Source of the DNA: Rhodoferax sp.
GTDB taxonomy: Bacteria; Pseudomonadota; Gammaproteobacteria; Burkholderiales; Burkholderiaceae_C
DNA length: 64,000 bases
Direction: 5' to 3'
Assembly: GCF_030697375.1 (NCBI RefSeq)
Contig: NZ_JAUYQD010000040.1
Span: forward strand, 245,241 to 309,240
The translations under genes and the position numbers were made by a program. Positions within the stretch are counted from its first letter, which is position 1, and every line of letters starts with the position of its first letter. Below the pieces are notes generated by a model, which saw only the letters and a program-made list of their open reading frames with translations, ran no database searches and had not been told where the DNA came from. This document shows, piece after piece, positions 33,501 through 41,303 of this stretch.

Positions 33501-35435
33501 TTAAAAGCGCAATTGGGCCGAGGCGGTCACGGAGCGTCCGGCCTCTGGATAAATGGAAGTGGTGACACCAGCCGTGCAGCCATAGGCAAGCGTGTAGTAC
33601 TTCACATCACCCAGGTTTTTCACGCCAATCGCCAACTCCAATTTTCCCGCCGTGTAGGCATAACGCGCGTCCACCGTCGAATACGCGGGCATGGAACACT
33701 GGTTGTCAAAGGTGGGGCTTTGACTGGAAACCCAGTTCACCCCTAGATCCAATGCATGGCCTGGCATGGGGCGCCAGTTGGCACCCAAGGCCACGGTCTG
33801 GCGGGGAACCAGGGCAATGTCGTTGCCCGCATAGGCACCGGCGGTGAACTTGGCATCCCGCACCGCAACGGTTGCCCGCACATCCAAAGCATCCACGACC
33901 TGGTGCATGGCCTCCAGCTCCAGCCCCTGGCGGCGGGTGGGGTCAAAATTGACGTTGGCGCCCTTCCCCGTCCACGAGCCAGGGTTGACCACCACCGGGT
34001 CATACCCCAGCTCATTGCTTAAATCATTGCGATACCAGCGCAATTCAACTTTATTGGACGCGCGTACCCAGCGCACGCCCATTTCCATGTCCCGCGAAGT
34101 CTGCGTTTGCAAAATGACCCCGGGCAGGGTAAAGGTAAATTCGTCCGCCGTCGCCAGGCGGTAACTCGTGCCCAGGTGCCCATAGGCCGTGATGGCCTGG
34201 CCCAGCGCTTGGCTGACGCCCAGTTGCCACGCCGTGGGGCGTTCTTCCAACTTGAGCGTTGAAGACGAGCGCTGTTTGTTGATCAGGTCGCCACGCAGCC
34301 CCACACTGAACCGCGTTCCCGTGGACAGCAAAGTCAAATCATCGGTGACATACAAAGCGGTACTTTGGCTGTCGGAAATGGTTCCCGATGTTGAGGTACT
34401 TGCCCACTTTCCGTTGTCCACACCCAGGACAACCGCGTTTGCCAATCCGTCGTCTCGTGCTTCATAGCGGGCACGCAAATTGAGATTGGATGCCGCAACG
34501 TCCGATCCATAGGCACCACTCCAAAAATTCCGAATCCGCTCGGTACGCTCATTGGCGTCAGCCCCCAGCTGCCAAGCGTCCAAAATAACTTCCGCGAAAA
34601 CCCCGGTGTTTTCACTCTTGACGGAGCCAAAATTACCCAGGGAAGAGGCTTGGGTTGGATCACTCGCATGCTGCGCCGCCGTCAACGAACCCGGCCAGCC
34701 GCTTTGCAGCATGTGGCGCCCGCTTTGCGCCCCCAGGCGCAACCAGTCATTGCTCCACTGCACGGTGGATGCCAAGTTATTGGAAGTGGACGCAAAATTG
34801 TCCCGGTGGCCATTGCTGCGCACGTCTTTGCCAGCGACATCCACCGAAAATCCGCCCGATGCCAACACCGCCGAGGCATGTGCCTCACGGGTGGCAAAAG
34901 ATCCCACCGAAGCGCCCAAAGTGGCCGCATTGCGGCGATCCACGCCCTTGCCCGCCTTGGTGGTCACCACAATGACGCCGCCCGTGGCACCTTCGCCGTA
35001 TTGCACCGTGCCGGTTCCGCGCATCACCTCAATCCGATCGACCGTTTCAATCGGCACCATGGACAAATTGGTTGCGGACAAATCGTCTGCTTTGAGACGG
35101 CGACCGTCTACGATGACCACTTGGTTTCTATCGGCCGTGCCCCCAAAACCCCGCAAGTCCAAGGTGTAGTTGCCACCACCGGAGGTATCAAGCCGCCCCG
35201 GCACACCCAGCAGCTTCATGATGGCTTCATTCACGGTGCTGGCGCCAGAGGCCTGAATTTGCTCCGCCGTCACCACGCTCACCGCGTGGGGCAAGGCGCT
35301 TGCGGACTCGGCAAAGCGACTCGCCGTCACAACCGTCTCCGGCAAATTCGCGACCCACTCGGCGCGCACCGAGACTACAGCGCCCAATGCCAACCCAAGC
35401 ACGCTCAAGCGTGCACCAAAAGACCGATTTTTCAT
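33501..35435 (-). CDS. btuB: TonB-dependent cobalamin receptor (second set)
   Basis: About 644 residues. Signal peptide MKNRSFGARLSVLGLALGAV up to the cut near VRAEW, a TonB-box-like NLPETVVTASR, plug motifs (LDLRGFGGTADRNQVVIVDG, IEVMRGTGTVQYGEGATGGV) and a barrel ending SVTASAQLRF. The ATG at 35435 gives the best signal peptide; TTG at 35456 would add seven residues. It is headed by a cobalamin riboswitch and followed at 34 bases by cobB. It is clearly distinct from the first receptor and may prefer another corrinoid. Confidence 0.9.
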   Translation of the reverse strand: MKNRSFGARLSVLGLALGAVVSVRAEWVANLPETVVTASRFAESASALPHAVSVVTAEQIQASGASTVNEAIMKLLGVPGRLDTSGGGNYTLDLRGFGGTADRNQVVIVDGRRLKADDLSATNLSMVPIETVDRIEVMRGTGTVQYGEGATGGVIVVTTKAGKGVDRRNAATLGASVGSFATREAHASAVLASGGFSVDVAGKDVRSNGHRDNFASTSNNLASTVQWSNDWLRLGAQSGRHMLQSGWPGSLTAAQHASDPTQASSLGNFGSVKSENTGVFAEVILDAWQLGADANERTERIRNFWSGAYGSDVAASNLNLRARYEARDDGLANAVVLGVDNGKWASTSTSGTISDSQSTALYVTDDLTLLSTGTRFSVGLRGDLINKQRSSSTLKLEERPTAWQLGVSQALGQAITAYGHLGTSYRLATADEFTFTLPGVILQTQTSRDMEMGVRWVRASNKVELRWYRNDLSNELGYDPVVVNPGSWTGKGANVNFDPTRRQGLELEAMHQVVDALDVRATVAVRDAKFTAGAYAGNDIALVPRQTVALGANWRPMPGHALDLGVNWVSSQSPTFDNQCSMPAYSTVDARYAYTAGKLELAIGVKNLGDVKYYTLAYGCTAGVTTSIYPEAGRSVTASAQLRF

Positions 35436-35521
35436 AAAGAGAAACACTGACAACAAAAGCTCTCACCGTCGTCCCCGACAGTGCCTGAGCATCACGGCTG
35501 CACGCACACGTGCAACCACCT

Positions 35522-35702
35522 TGTTGGCCGGTATCCGGGCTGGTGGAACAACCTACCAAGCCTTCCCAAGCGCGTGTTCAGAACGCTCAGTGGCAGTTTT
35601 GGCGGCTAAATACGAAGATTCGTCCACTTACCGTTGCGGGGGCAGCGCAGGTTAGGTTTGGCGTTGACCGCCTTACCCTCCTGCTTCCCGTTGAACTGCG
35701 GC
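35522..35702 (-). promoter_or_regulatory. cobalamin riboswitch upstream of the second btuB
   Basis: Minus strand, in order: AACGGGAAGCAG, CTGCCCCCGCAACGGTAA, the B12 box GCCACTG (35588-35594), TTGGGAAGGC, then CAGCCCGGATACCGGCCAAC. These are the conserved blocks of the cobalamin aptamer. It sits ~85 bases before btuB and probably controls the whole unit down to cobJ, as no other aptamer was found between 33.5 and 18.5 kb. Confidence 0.93.
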
Positions 35703-35779
35703 GTGTGAACCACACCGCGAGCACCAACATTGCGATTTTACGCGAGATCAGCTGTCCCGAACCCTACAATGCAAGACCT

Positions 35780-36004
35780 ATGTCGAACCCATCCCAAATC
35801 GACCAAATTGCCGACCGAGTAGAACGCCTGCTCGTACGTTATGAAGAGTTGCAACGCACCAATGCACTGTTGACCAGCCAGGTGGAGGCTTTGTCGCAAG
35901 AACGCGATGCGCTGAAATCACGCTTGGGCACAGCGCGTGCACGCATGGACGCTCTATTGGAGAGGCTTCCAGAGGCCATCGCCGCGCAAAAAACCACATC
36001 ATGA
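35780..36004 (+). CDS. ZapB-like coiled-coil protein (TIGR02449/DUF904 type)
   Basis: 74 residues: IDQIADRVERLLVRYEELQR, then LLTSQVEALSQERDALKSRL, a continuous coiled coil. Short coiled-coil proteins of this kind lie directly upstream of zapA in beta- and gammaproteobacteria and are presumed division-associated. The stop overlaps the zapA ATG (ATGA). A TACAAT box at 35765-35770 is too close to the ATG to be a convincing -10 for a leadered transcript. Confidence 0.8.
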   Translation: MSNPSQIDQIADRVERLLVRYEELQRTNALLTSQVEALSQERDALKSRLGTARARMDALLERLPEAIAAQKTTS

Positions 36005-36372
36005 AACAGCTTGAAGTTCAAATCATGGGGCAAAGCTACCTGCTGGGTTGCCCGCAAGGTGGCGAAGCCCGACTGCTAGAAGCAGTCGAACGGGTCGATA
36101 CCGCCATGTGCAAAATTCGCGATGCAGGCAAAGTGCGGGCCCGTGAGCGTATCGCGGTGCTGGCAGCACTGAATCTGGCATTTGACCTGTCGGACCAACA
36201 GCAGGCTCCGCCACCCACGGTAGCCGAGGTAGCGGCCCCTGGTAGCGCAGGCGCAACCCCGTGGGTGGGTGGCGCACACTCGCCCCAGCATGCAGGCGAC
36301 GCCGATTTGCTGTTGACTTCGCTGCTTGAACGTTTAGATGCAGCACTTGGAGAAGATGGACGCTTGTTGTAG
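36001..36372 (+). CDS. zapA: cell division protein ZapA
   Basis: A 123-residue ZapA: KQLEVQIMGQSYLLGCPQGG, then LLEAVERVDTAMCKIRDAGK and RIAVLAALNLAFDL, the standard family start. ZapA cross-links FtsZ protofilaments. The C-terminal part carries a Pro/Ala/Gly-rich linker (~65-95) before a final helix, longer than in enteric ZapA. It is followed by 6S RNA, a neighbourhood conserved in many proteobacteria. Confidence 0.9.
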   Translation: MKQLEVQIMGQSYLLGCPQGGEARLLEAVERVDTAMCKIRDAGKVRARERIAVLAALNLAFDLSDQQQAPPPTVAEVAAPGSAGATPWVGGAHSPQHAGDADLLLTSLLERLDAALGEDGRLL

Positions 36373-36404
36373 CCAACTAGCGCTCCGGTGCGCCTACAAT
36401 CAGC

Positions 36405-36583
36405 ACTGTCTGCGGTGCTTGTCGGGCTTTATATTTCCTTGAACCAATGCTCTTAGAGCCCGGGCTTGGAACATAACTGTTCAAGCGTGACCATCTCGCG
36501 TTAGATGGACCCAATGTTCAGTTGACCTCGCCCACCTGAACCCCGGTTCAGGATGCCGGTCCGGCAGCATTCGCAGACACCTT
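36405..36583 (+). ncRNA. ssrS: 6S RNA
   Basis: Lies directly after zapA, the usual site. The 5' end CTGTCTGCGGTGCTTGTCGG pairs with the 3' end (GCAGCATTCGCAGACACC) to form the closing stem. The middle holds the long irregular helix typical of 6S RNA (TTCCTTGAACC, GAGCCCGGGC). TACAAT at 36395-36400 fits a -10 box about 6 bases before the 5' end. Ends are approximate. 6S RNA mimics an open promoter and sequesters sigma-70 RNA polymerase in stationary phase. Confidence 0.85.
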
Positions 36584-36596
36584 ATTTCCTCCCCCC

Positions 36597-37412
36597 ATGC
36601 CTTTCGAACCTGTTTTGATCCTTGAATTGGCCATTCTGGGTTTGGCCACCGGCTATCTGGCCGGTCTTTTAGGCATCGGCGGTGGCATGCTGATCGGCCC
36701 CTTTGTCACACTCATCCTGTCAAGCCGGGGGGTTCCCGCCGAATTGGCGGTCAAAATGGCCATTGCCACGTCCATGGCCACCATCATGTTCACCAGCATC
36801 TCCAGCGTGCGCGCCCACCACCAGCGTGGATCGGTACGCTGGCCCCTTGTCAAAGGACTCGCGCCAGGCATCGTACTGGGTGGAGCCATCGCCAGTGTGG
36901 GGGTTTTTTCGGTCCTGAAGGGCAGCACGCTGGCCCTTCTGTTTGCCGCCTTTGTCGGCTTTTCTGCCACCCAGATGTTTTTGGACAAAAAACCCAAGCC
37001 CAGCCGCCAAATGCCAGGGGCTCAAGGCCAAATCGCGGCGGGAACGGTGATTGGGTTCCTGTCGGGCTTGGTCGGTGCTGGGGGTGGTTTTGTGAGCGTT
37101 CCCTTCATGGTGGCGCACAACGTTTCCATGTTGAACGCCGTGGCCACCAGTGCCGCGCTGGGCTTTCCCATTGCTGTGGCCAATACCGTGGGTTATGTGT
37201 TCAGCGGCAGTCAGGTGGCCGGGTTGCCGCAGTGGTCCATGGGCTACGTCTGGTTGCCCGGGCTGGCGGTGATTGCCAGTTGCAGTGTGCTGACAGCCCC
37301 CTTGGGCGCAAAAATGGCGCACCGTCTTCCGGTGGATCAACTCAAAAAAGTGTTCTCCCTGGTCTTGTACTGCCTGGCGGCCTACATGGCCTACAAAGGC
37401 CTGCAGAAATAA
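36597..37412 (+). CDS. TauE/SafE-family sulfite/anion exporter-like permease
   Basis: A 271-residue UPF0721/TauE-SafE membrane protein with about eight segments. The two pseudo-repeats each have the Gly-rich turn: GLLGIGGGMLIGPFV near 22 and GLVGAGGGFVSVPFM near 160. The substrate cannot be read from sequence; relatives export sulfite, sulfoacetate or related anions. It stands alone just after 6S RNA and converges with the EAL gene, with only 8 bases between the stops. Confidence 0.85.
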   Translation: MPFEPVLILELAILGLATGYLAGLLGIGGGMLIGPFVTLILSSRGVPAELAVKMAIATSMATIMFTSISSVRAHHQRGSVRWPLVKGLAPGIVLGGAIASVGVFSVLKGSTLALLFAAFVGFSATQMFLDKKPKPSRQMPGAQGQIAAGTVIGFLSGLVGAGGGFVSVPFMVAHNVSMLNAVATSAALGFPIAVANTVGYVFSGSQVAGLPQWSMGYVWLPGLAVIASCSVLTAPLGAKMAHRLPVDQLKKVFSLVLYCLAAYMAYKGLQK

Positions 37413-37420
37413 GCAAACCG

Positions 37421-39841
37421 TTAGCGCCGGGCGCGGCCTTGCGGCAAGGTGGTGATCCATTGCTCAAACTGGTCCGCAGGCAAGCCCGGCGAGCACAAGT
37501 ACCCCTGAAACGACTCGCATTGCAGCTCCCGCAGGTAGTCACGCTGTGCCCGGGTTTCCACCCCTTCGGCGACCACGGCCAGTTTGAGCGCGCGTGCCAT
37601 GGCCACTGTGGCCCCCACGATGGCCCGGTCACTTTCGTCCTCGGGCAGGCCCATGACGAATGCCCGGTCGATCTTGAGCTTGGAAATGGGAAACTTTTTG
37701 AGGTAGGCCAAGCTGGAATAACCGGTACCAAAATCATCAATCGCCAAACTAATGCCTAGTGCCGCCAGCGCATGCAAGCGGGCCAAAGCCTCATTGGCGT
37801 CTTTGATCAGAATGGACTCGGTCAACTCCAGCTCCAGCAAAGCGGGCGCAAGGCCTGCGCTGCGCAGGGTCTGGGCCACCCGCTCCACAAAATCGACCTG
37901 CTGAAATTGCAGCGCCGACACATTCACGGAAACCACCACCGGGCGCCCGGCGTCTTGCCAAAGCGCCGCCTGGCGCACGGCCTCAGTCATCACCCAATTG
38001 CCAATGGTGATGATGAAACCGGTCTCCTCCGCCAACGGAATAAACGTGGCCGGTGGCACGCTGCCCAATTGGGCATCGGTCCAACGGACCAAAGCCTCAG
38101 CGCCCAATAACCGTCCGTCACGCAAAGACACCTGCGGCTGGTAGTGCAAGCGGAAAAGCCCTTTGTCCATGGCTTGGCGCATGGCATGGTCCATCTTCAT
38201 GCGCGAGAGCAAGTCCACATTCATCTGGGGTTGGTAAAAGCGGAAATTTCCACGGCCCCGCTCTTTGACACGGTGCATGGCCGTGTCCGCGCATTTGATC
38301 AACTCGTCCACGGACTTGCCATCTTCCGGGTACATGGCCACACCGATGCTGCCGCCCAATGAGAAGTTCATGGCATCCACCAGGAAAGGCTGCGCCAGGG
38401 CCTCCAAAATGCGGCGTGCCGCAATCTCGGCCCCCAGCGCATCGGCATCTTGCAAGAAGGCCACAAACTCGTCCGCGCCCAACCGGCACAAGGTGTCCAC
38501 CTCGCGCACACAGCGCTTCACACGCTCCGCCACTTCAATCAGCACACGGTCACCAAACGCATGGCCCAGTGAATCATTGACGTTCTTGAAATGGTCCAAA
38601 TCGATCAACAAAATCGCGCTGGCCCCCCCATGGCGCTGGGCCATGCACAAAGACAGGTCCACCCGCTGGGTCAATAACAAACGGTTGGGCAAACCGGTTA
38701 GCACATCGGTGTATGCCAGGGTTTCAATGCGTTTTTGGGCTTCCAAGCGCTCGGTCAGGTCCTGAAAGAAGCCGACGGTGTATTGCAGTTCATCTTGTGC
38801 GTTGCGCAATGCCACCCAGGACACCTCCACCGCACAAGGATGGTCGCCCGCCATACGCCAGACTTCGCCAAACCACATTCCGTTGAGCGCCAGGTCCAAT
38901 TCAAGCTGGTCAAAGTAATCCGGCTGTTGCGGGTCGAAAAACAGCTTGCGTGCCGACGTGCCCAGCAGTTGCTCCCGTCCACAGCGGGTCAGGTACTCAC
39001 AGCGCGGATTGACCTGCAAGACCTCAAAATTGGCATCGGTAATAAAAATTGCATCCAGGCTGGACTCAAACACCTTCGCGGCCAACTGCAGGCGGGACTC
39101 GGTATCCACCCGCTGGGTGATGTCTCTGAAGGAATACACCCAGCCCATGGCGCGGCCCCGGCTGTGCTGCGGCAAAGTCACACGCTCCAGCATGCGTCCC
39201 GAGCACAACAACAGCACGTCGGTACCCTCTTGTTTTGCCGGCTCTCCCGCCAGTTGGTTCAATCGCTCCTGGTAGGCAACCGGATCGACCACACTGGCGG
39301 CCAAGTGCGAAAAGAGCGATCGGGCATCGCGAGACTCCAAAATGGCCTGTGGCACTTCCCACAACTCGGCAAACCGGCGGTTGTAGTTGCGCACGGTGCC
39401 TGCCATATCGGTGACCAAAATACCGTCGCAGGTGGACTCCAGCGTAGCGCAAAGCTCAGCCAAGCGGTCTTCCAGCTCATCCTCGGCCTGGTGTTGCGAG
39501 CGCAAATCGCCTGCGGTGACGATATACATCGGTTGATCCGGCGTCAAACACACCCGACTGACCCGCCGCTCCACCGGTATGGCAATGCCGTCGGCACAGC
39601 GCAGCAAAGTGTTCGAGTGAATACTATCCGCCAAACCAGCAGCCACATCCTCCCAAAAAAACATGTCCTCCGGGGTGGATGTCAGCTCAATCGTTGGCTT
39701 GCCCAGCAAGTCAGATTCCGCCAAACCAATGAGCGCCGTCGCCAATTCATTGACTGCCGATATACGCAGCGTTTTGGGGTCCACCACCCAGGCGGCGTGG
39801 AGCATTGCATTGAGCAAGGGGCTCCACCAATCACTCCTCAT
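37421..39841 (-). CDS. PAS-GGDEF-EAL c-di-GMP turnover protein
   Basis: 806 residues, no membrane segments. About three PAS domains fill residues 1-370, then GGDEF (~380-540) and EAL (~550-800). The GGDEF motif is GADEF rather than GGDEF, with an intact I-site (REVD) 5 residues upstream. The EAL part has EALVRW, VVSVNVSALQ, ELELTESIL, AIDDFGTGYSSLAYLK and VVAEGVE, so it looks catalytically complete. Probably a phosphodiesterase with a regulatory GGDEF. The ATG at 39841 overlaps the HD-GYP stop (ATGA). Confidence 0.88.
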   Translation of the reverse strand: MRSDWWSPLLNAMLHAAWVVDPKTLRISAVNELATALIGLAESDLLGKPTIELTSTPEDMFFWEDVAAGLADSIHSNTLLRCADGIAIPVERRVSRVCLTPDQPMYIVTAGDLRSQHQAEDELEDRLAELCATLESTCDGILVTDMAGTVRNYNRRFAELWEVPQAILESRDARSLFSHLAASVVDPVAYQERLNQLAGEPAKQEGTDVLLLCSGRMLERVTLPQHSRGRAMGWVYSFRDITQRVDTESRLQLAAKVFESSLDAIFITDANFEVLQVNPRCEYLTRCGREQLLGTSARKLFFDPQQPDYFDQLELDLALNGMWFGEVWRMAGDHPCAVEVSWVALRNAQDELQYTVGFFQDLTERLEAQKRIETLAYTDVLTGLPNRLLLTQRVDLSLCMAQRHGGASAILLIDLDHFKNVNDSLGHAFGDRVLIEVAERVKRCVREVDTLCRLGADEFVAFLQDADALGAEIAARRILEALAQPFLVDAMNFSLGGSIGVAMYPEDGKSVDELIKCADTAMHRVKERGRGNFRFYQPQMNVDLLSRMKMDHAMRQAMDKGLFRLHYQPQVSLRDGRLLGAEALVRWTDAQLGSVPPATFIPLAEETGFIITIGNWVMTEAVRQAALWQDAGRPVVVSVNVSALQFQQVDFVERVAQTLRSAGLAPALLELELTESILIKDANEALARLHALAALGISLAIDDFGTGYSSLAYLKKFPISKLKIDRAFVMGLPEDESDRAIVGATVAMARALKLAVVAEGVETRAQRDYLRELQCESFQGYLCSPGLPADQFEQWITTLPQGRARR

Positions 39842-41139
39842 GAAAGGGCTTCCTTCATGTGCATATCCACCACCCGCTCGAAAAAGTAGCACACCCGTTG
39901 GCGTGGCGCCAGGTAATCCAACGCTGCAACAGGCAAACTGGAGGGCTTCAGGCTGCGGCGAATGCTGATGTTGGCCGCATTTTCCAGATCCAAAATCAGC
40001 GCCTCATGTTTGGGCACGCTGGGTTCATGCACCACCACACGGGGTTTGAGAGGGCGACTGGAATTGACCGACACCACGCTGGCATACCGTCCATCGACCA
40101 ACTGCACGACCGAGCCGGGCGGGTAGACCCCCATCATGCGAATGAAGCAACTCAAAGCCGCCGTATCAAACCGGGTCTTGAGTTGCGCAAAAATCAAGGC
40201 CAAGGCTTCATGGGGCGTCAAGGCGGCACCGGGACGACTGGGGTTGCACAAATTGTCGTACCGGTTCACCAGCGCCAGAATCCGTGCCCCCACAGACATG
40301 CTGTCTCCCTTGACCCGGGAAGGAAAACCACTGCCATCCACCAGTTCATGGTGTTGCGCAATGGCCAGCATGGCCCCTTTGGACAGGCCCATGGTTTTCC
40401 CGATCAACACGCCCTGCCCCACATGCTCCTGGTAGGCCTTGTATTCCGTCGAAGAAAAATTCTCTTCAAGCCAACGCACACGGTCCGGCAGCTGCGTCTT
40501 GCCGATGTCGTGCAAAAAGGCCGCCATTCCCAAGTCCTGCATATCGTCCTGGTTCAGCCCCATGGCCTTGCCCATCAAAAGCGACACGATGGTCACATTC
40601 ACCGAATGCATGGATGACTTATCACCGGCCGTCTCGGTCAGCAGGCGGATGGCGGACTCGCCGTCGGCCAACATTTCGCCCACAAACCCAGTCACCATGG
40701 CGTGGCATTGCTCCGCCACCAGTATGGGGTGTGCGCTGACTTGCTCCAGGGTCTTTCGGTATTGCAAAACGGCAGTGCCAAACCGGCGCTCACAGGCGGC
40801 CAAGCTATTTTGTTGCGCACTCAGCTGCTCCGCACGCTGCTTGCGCAGCAGTTGCTCACGCTGTGCTGCCTGTGCCCGCTCCAAGGCCAGTGCATCGGTT
40901 GGCGAACTGCTGGTGGTTGACGGCCCGCCCTCACCGACTACGGATTCTGGATCGCTCTTCTCTGGAACATAACGCACACGCACCAAGCCCAGACCATGAA
41001 TCGTATCGATCTGTTTGCTGGAGCTGATCTTGAAACTGCCCGTGGGAAAGGGATGCGCCATCCAACCAACGTCCAACTCAACGAACATTCCGATTCGAAG
41101 CTGGTTGACGTCAACAAAATGGGGACTGTCTTTTTTCAT
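39838..41139 (-). CDS. HD-GYP domain c-di-GMP phosphodiesterase
   Basis: 433 residues. An N-terminal DUF3391-like part (RIGMFVELDVGWMAHPF) is followed by a variable linker and the HD-GYP domain: FLHDIGKTQLP, HVGQGVLIGK and QHHELVDGSGFPSRVKGD. The GYP motif reads GFP, a conservative change. The C-terminal strand GSVVQLVDGRYASVVSVN is usual in this family. It is the first gene of a two-gene overlapping operon with the GGDEF-EAL gene. Confidence 0.88.
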   Translation of the reverse strand: MKKDSPHFVDVNQLRIGMFVELDVGWMAHPFPTGSFKISSSKQIDTIHGLGLVRVRYVPEKSDPESVVGEGGPSTTSSSPTDALALERAQAAQREQLLRKQRAEQLSAQQNSLAACERRFGTAVLQYRKTLEQVSAHPILVAEQCHAMVTGFVGEMLADGESAIRLLTETAGDKSSMHSVNVTIVSLLMGKAMGLNQDDMQDLGMAAFLHDIGKTQLPDRVRWLEENFSSTEYKAYQEHVGQGVLIGKTMGLSKGAMLAIAQHHELVDGSGFPSRVKGDSMSVGARILALVNRYDNLCNPSRPGAALTPHEALALIFAQLKTRFDTAALSCFIRMMGVYPPGSVVQLVDGRYASVVSVNSSRPLKPRVVVHEPSVPKHEALILDLENAANISIRRSLKPSSLPVAALDYLAPRQRVCYFFERVVDMHMKEALS

Positions 41140-41303
41140 GTACTGTTTGCCAACGAAATCATCGACACTGCCTGCCCCGGCCTCTCCAATTCAATTGCCG
41201 GTGTTTGATGGTTGCCATCGCACCAAGCGGGGGATTTCAGGGCGCAGTCCGAATCCTATTTACTCCACCTGAGCGTATCACGACTGGGTGGCGTAAAAAT
41301 GAC

